Shown: positions 6,321-6,404 of the stretch, in pieces | Numbering within the stretch: the first letter of the stretch is position 1 | How the letters are laid out: each line of letters starts with the position of its first letter | From: Nonlabens sp. | Lineage (GTDB): Bacteria > Bacteroidota > Bacteroidia > Flavobacteriales > Flavobacteriaceae | Assembly: GCA_030731685.1 (NCBI GenBank) | Contig: JANQTO010000433.1 | Location: 4,434 to 10,837 of the forward strand | DNA length: 6,404 nt | Reading direction: 5' to 3' | Notes under the pieces: model-generated | Told to the model about the DNA's origin: nothing | Database searches by the model: none | Seen by the model: only the letters and a program-made list of their open reading frames with translations | Made by a program: the position numbers and the translations under genes

Positions 6321-6404
6321 TTAAGGATACAACCTCGTGTCTGCTATTCCCACGATGTACCAAGCCTTGTCTATTAAAAAGAGCGTAAAAATATTAGTTC
6401 CGTT
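6321..6404 (-). CDS. C-terminal end of a probable SnoaL/NTF2-like (lumazine-binding-like) protein, partial
   Basis: Reading leftward from the right edge, codons are open from 6404 to TAA at 6321-6323, giving the last 27 residues of a protein whose start lies outside the window. The visible end reads N-G-T-N-I-F-T-L-F, a short turn, then A-W-Y-I-V-G-I-A-D-T-R and a three-residue tail. Two beta-strands with a Trp in the second and a final D-T-R are what I recall for the C-terminus of Bacteroidota NTF2-like/SnoaL-like or putative lumazine-binding proteins ('W-K-I-x-x-I-x-D-T-R'). That fold is small and functionally diverse, so no activity can be assigned. It is on the same strand as, and 193 bases upstream of, the S9 peptidase. 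The overlapping + frame (GTG at 6337) also stays open, but its product shows no recognisable pattern. Confidence 0.55.
   Translation of the reverse strand, partial: NGTNIFTLFLIDKAWYIVGIADTRLYP

Noticed and set aside
6337..6404. Plus-strand gene start (GTG 6337 or ATG 6355) running off the right edge
   Set aside because: The frame is open but short and its product is generic; the overlapping minus-strand frame has a convincing C-terminal pattern and its own stop. Not fully excluded without more sequence.

Overview
The window looks like chromosomal DNA of a marine-type Flavobacteriaceae bacterium (Bacteroidota). Four things point there. The outer-membrane protein next to tamB is a lipoprotein of the Bacteroidota-specific TamL type. 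Start codons lack Shine-Dalgarno sequences. Signal peptides end in the flavobacterial styles 'LASSC' and 'AFA-Q'. A CGCTTTCG/CGAAAGCG palindrome of the kind I recall from flavobacterial intergenic regions is present. I cannot name the genus with confidence.

Layout. From the left edge to 1181 (+) lies the C-terminal part of TamB, cut by the window edge. Twenty bases later comes tamL (1202-3484, +), a complete lipoprotein of the Omp85/BamA superfamily. The two form an evident operon for the translocation and assembly module, which spans the periplasm and acts at the outer membrane. From 3485 to 3718 is a gene-free convergent junction. It holds a 16-bp perfect palindrome, a small inverted repeat, a 20-bp perfect palindrome and a strong intrinsic terminator. 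The minus strand then carries a complete exported serine peptidase of family S9 (3719-6127), whose closest relatives by motif are the S9D glutamyl endopeptidases (chloroplast cGEP type). Its upstream region (6128-6320) holds three inverted repeats. At the right edge, also on the minus strand, 6321-6404 encodes the last 27 residues of another protein that looks like a SnoaL/NTF2-like (lumazine-binding-like) fold.

How the genes work together. TamB and TamL act jointly in outer-membrane protein or lipid homeostasis. The S9 peptidase is a separate transcription unit, convergent with the tam operon, and probably degrades peptides in the periplasm. The NTF2-like gene is upstream of the peptidase on the same strand, but the 193-bp gap between them argues for a separate promoter for the peptidase.

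I see no mobile element, CRISPR array, tRNA or rRNA. The window is mostly core cell-envelope biology. The least explained parts are the palindrome cluster after tamL, the inverted-repeat leader of the peptidase, and the edge gene fragment.
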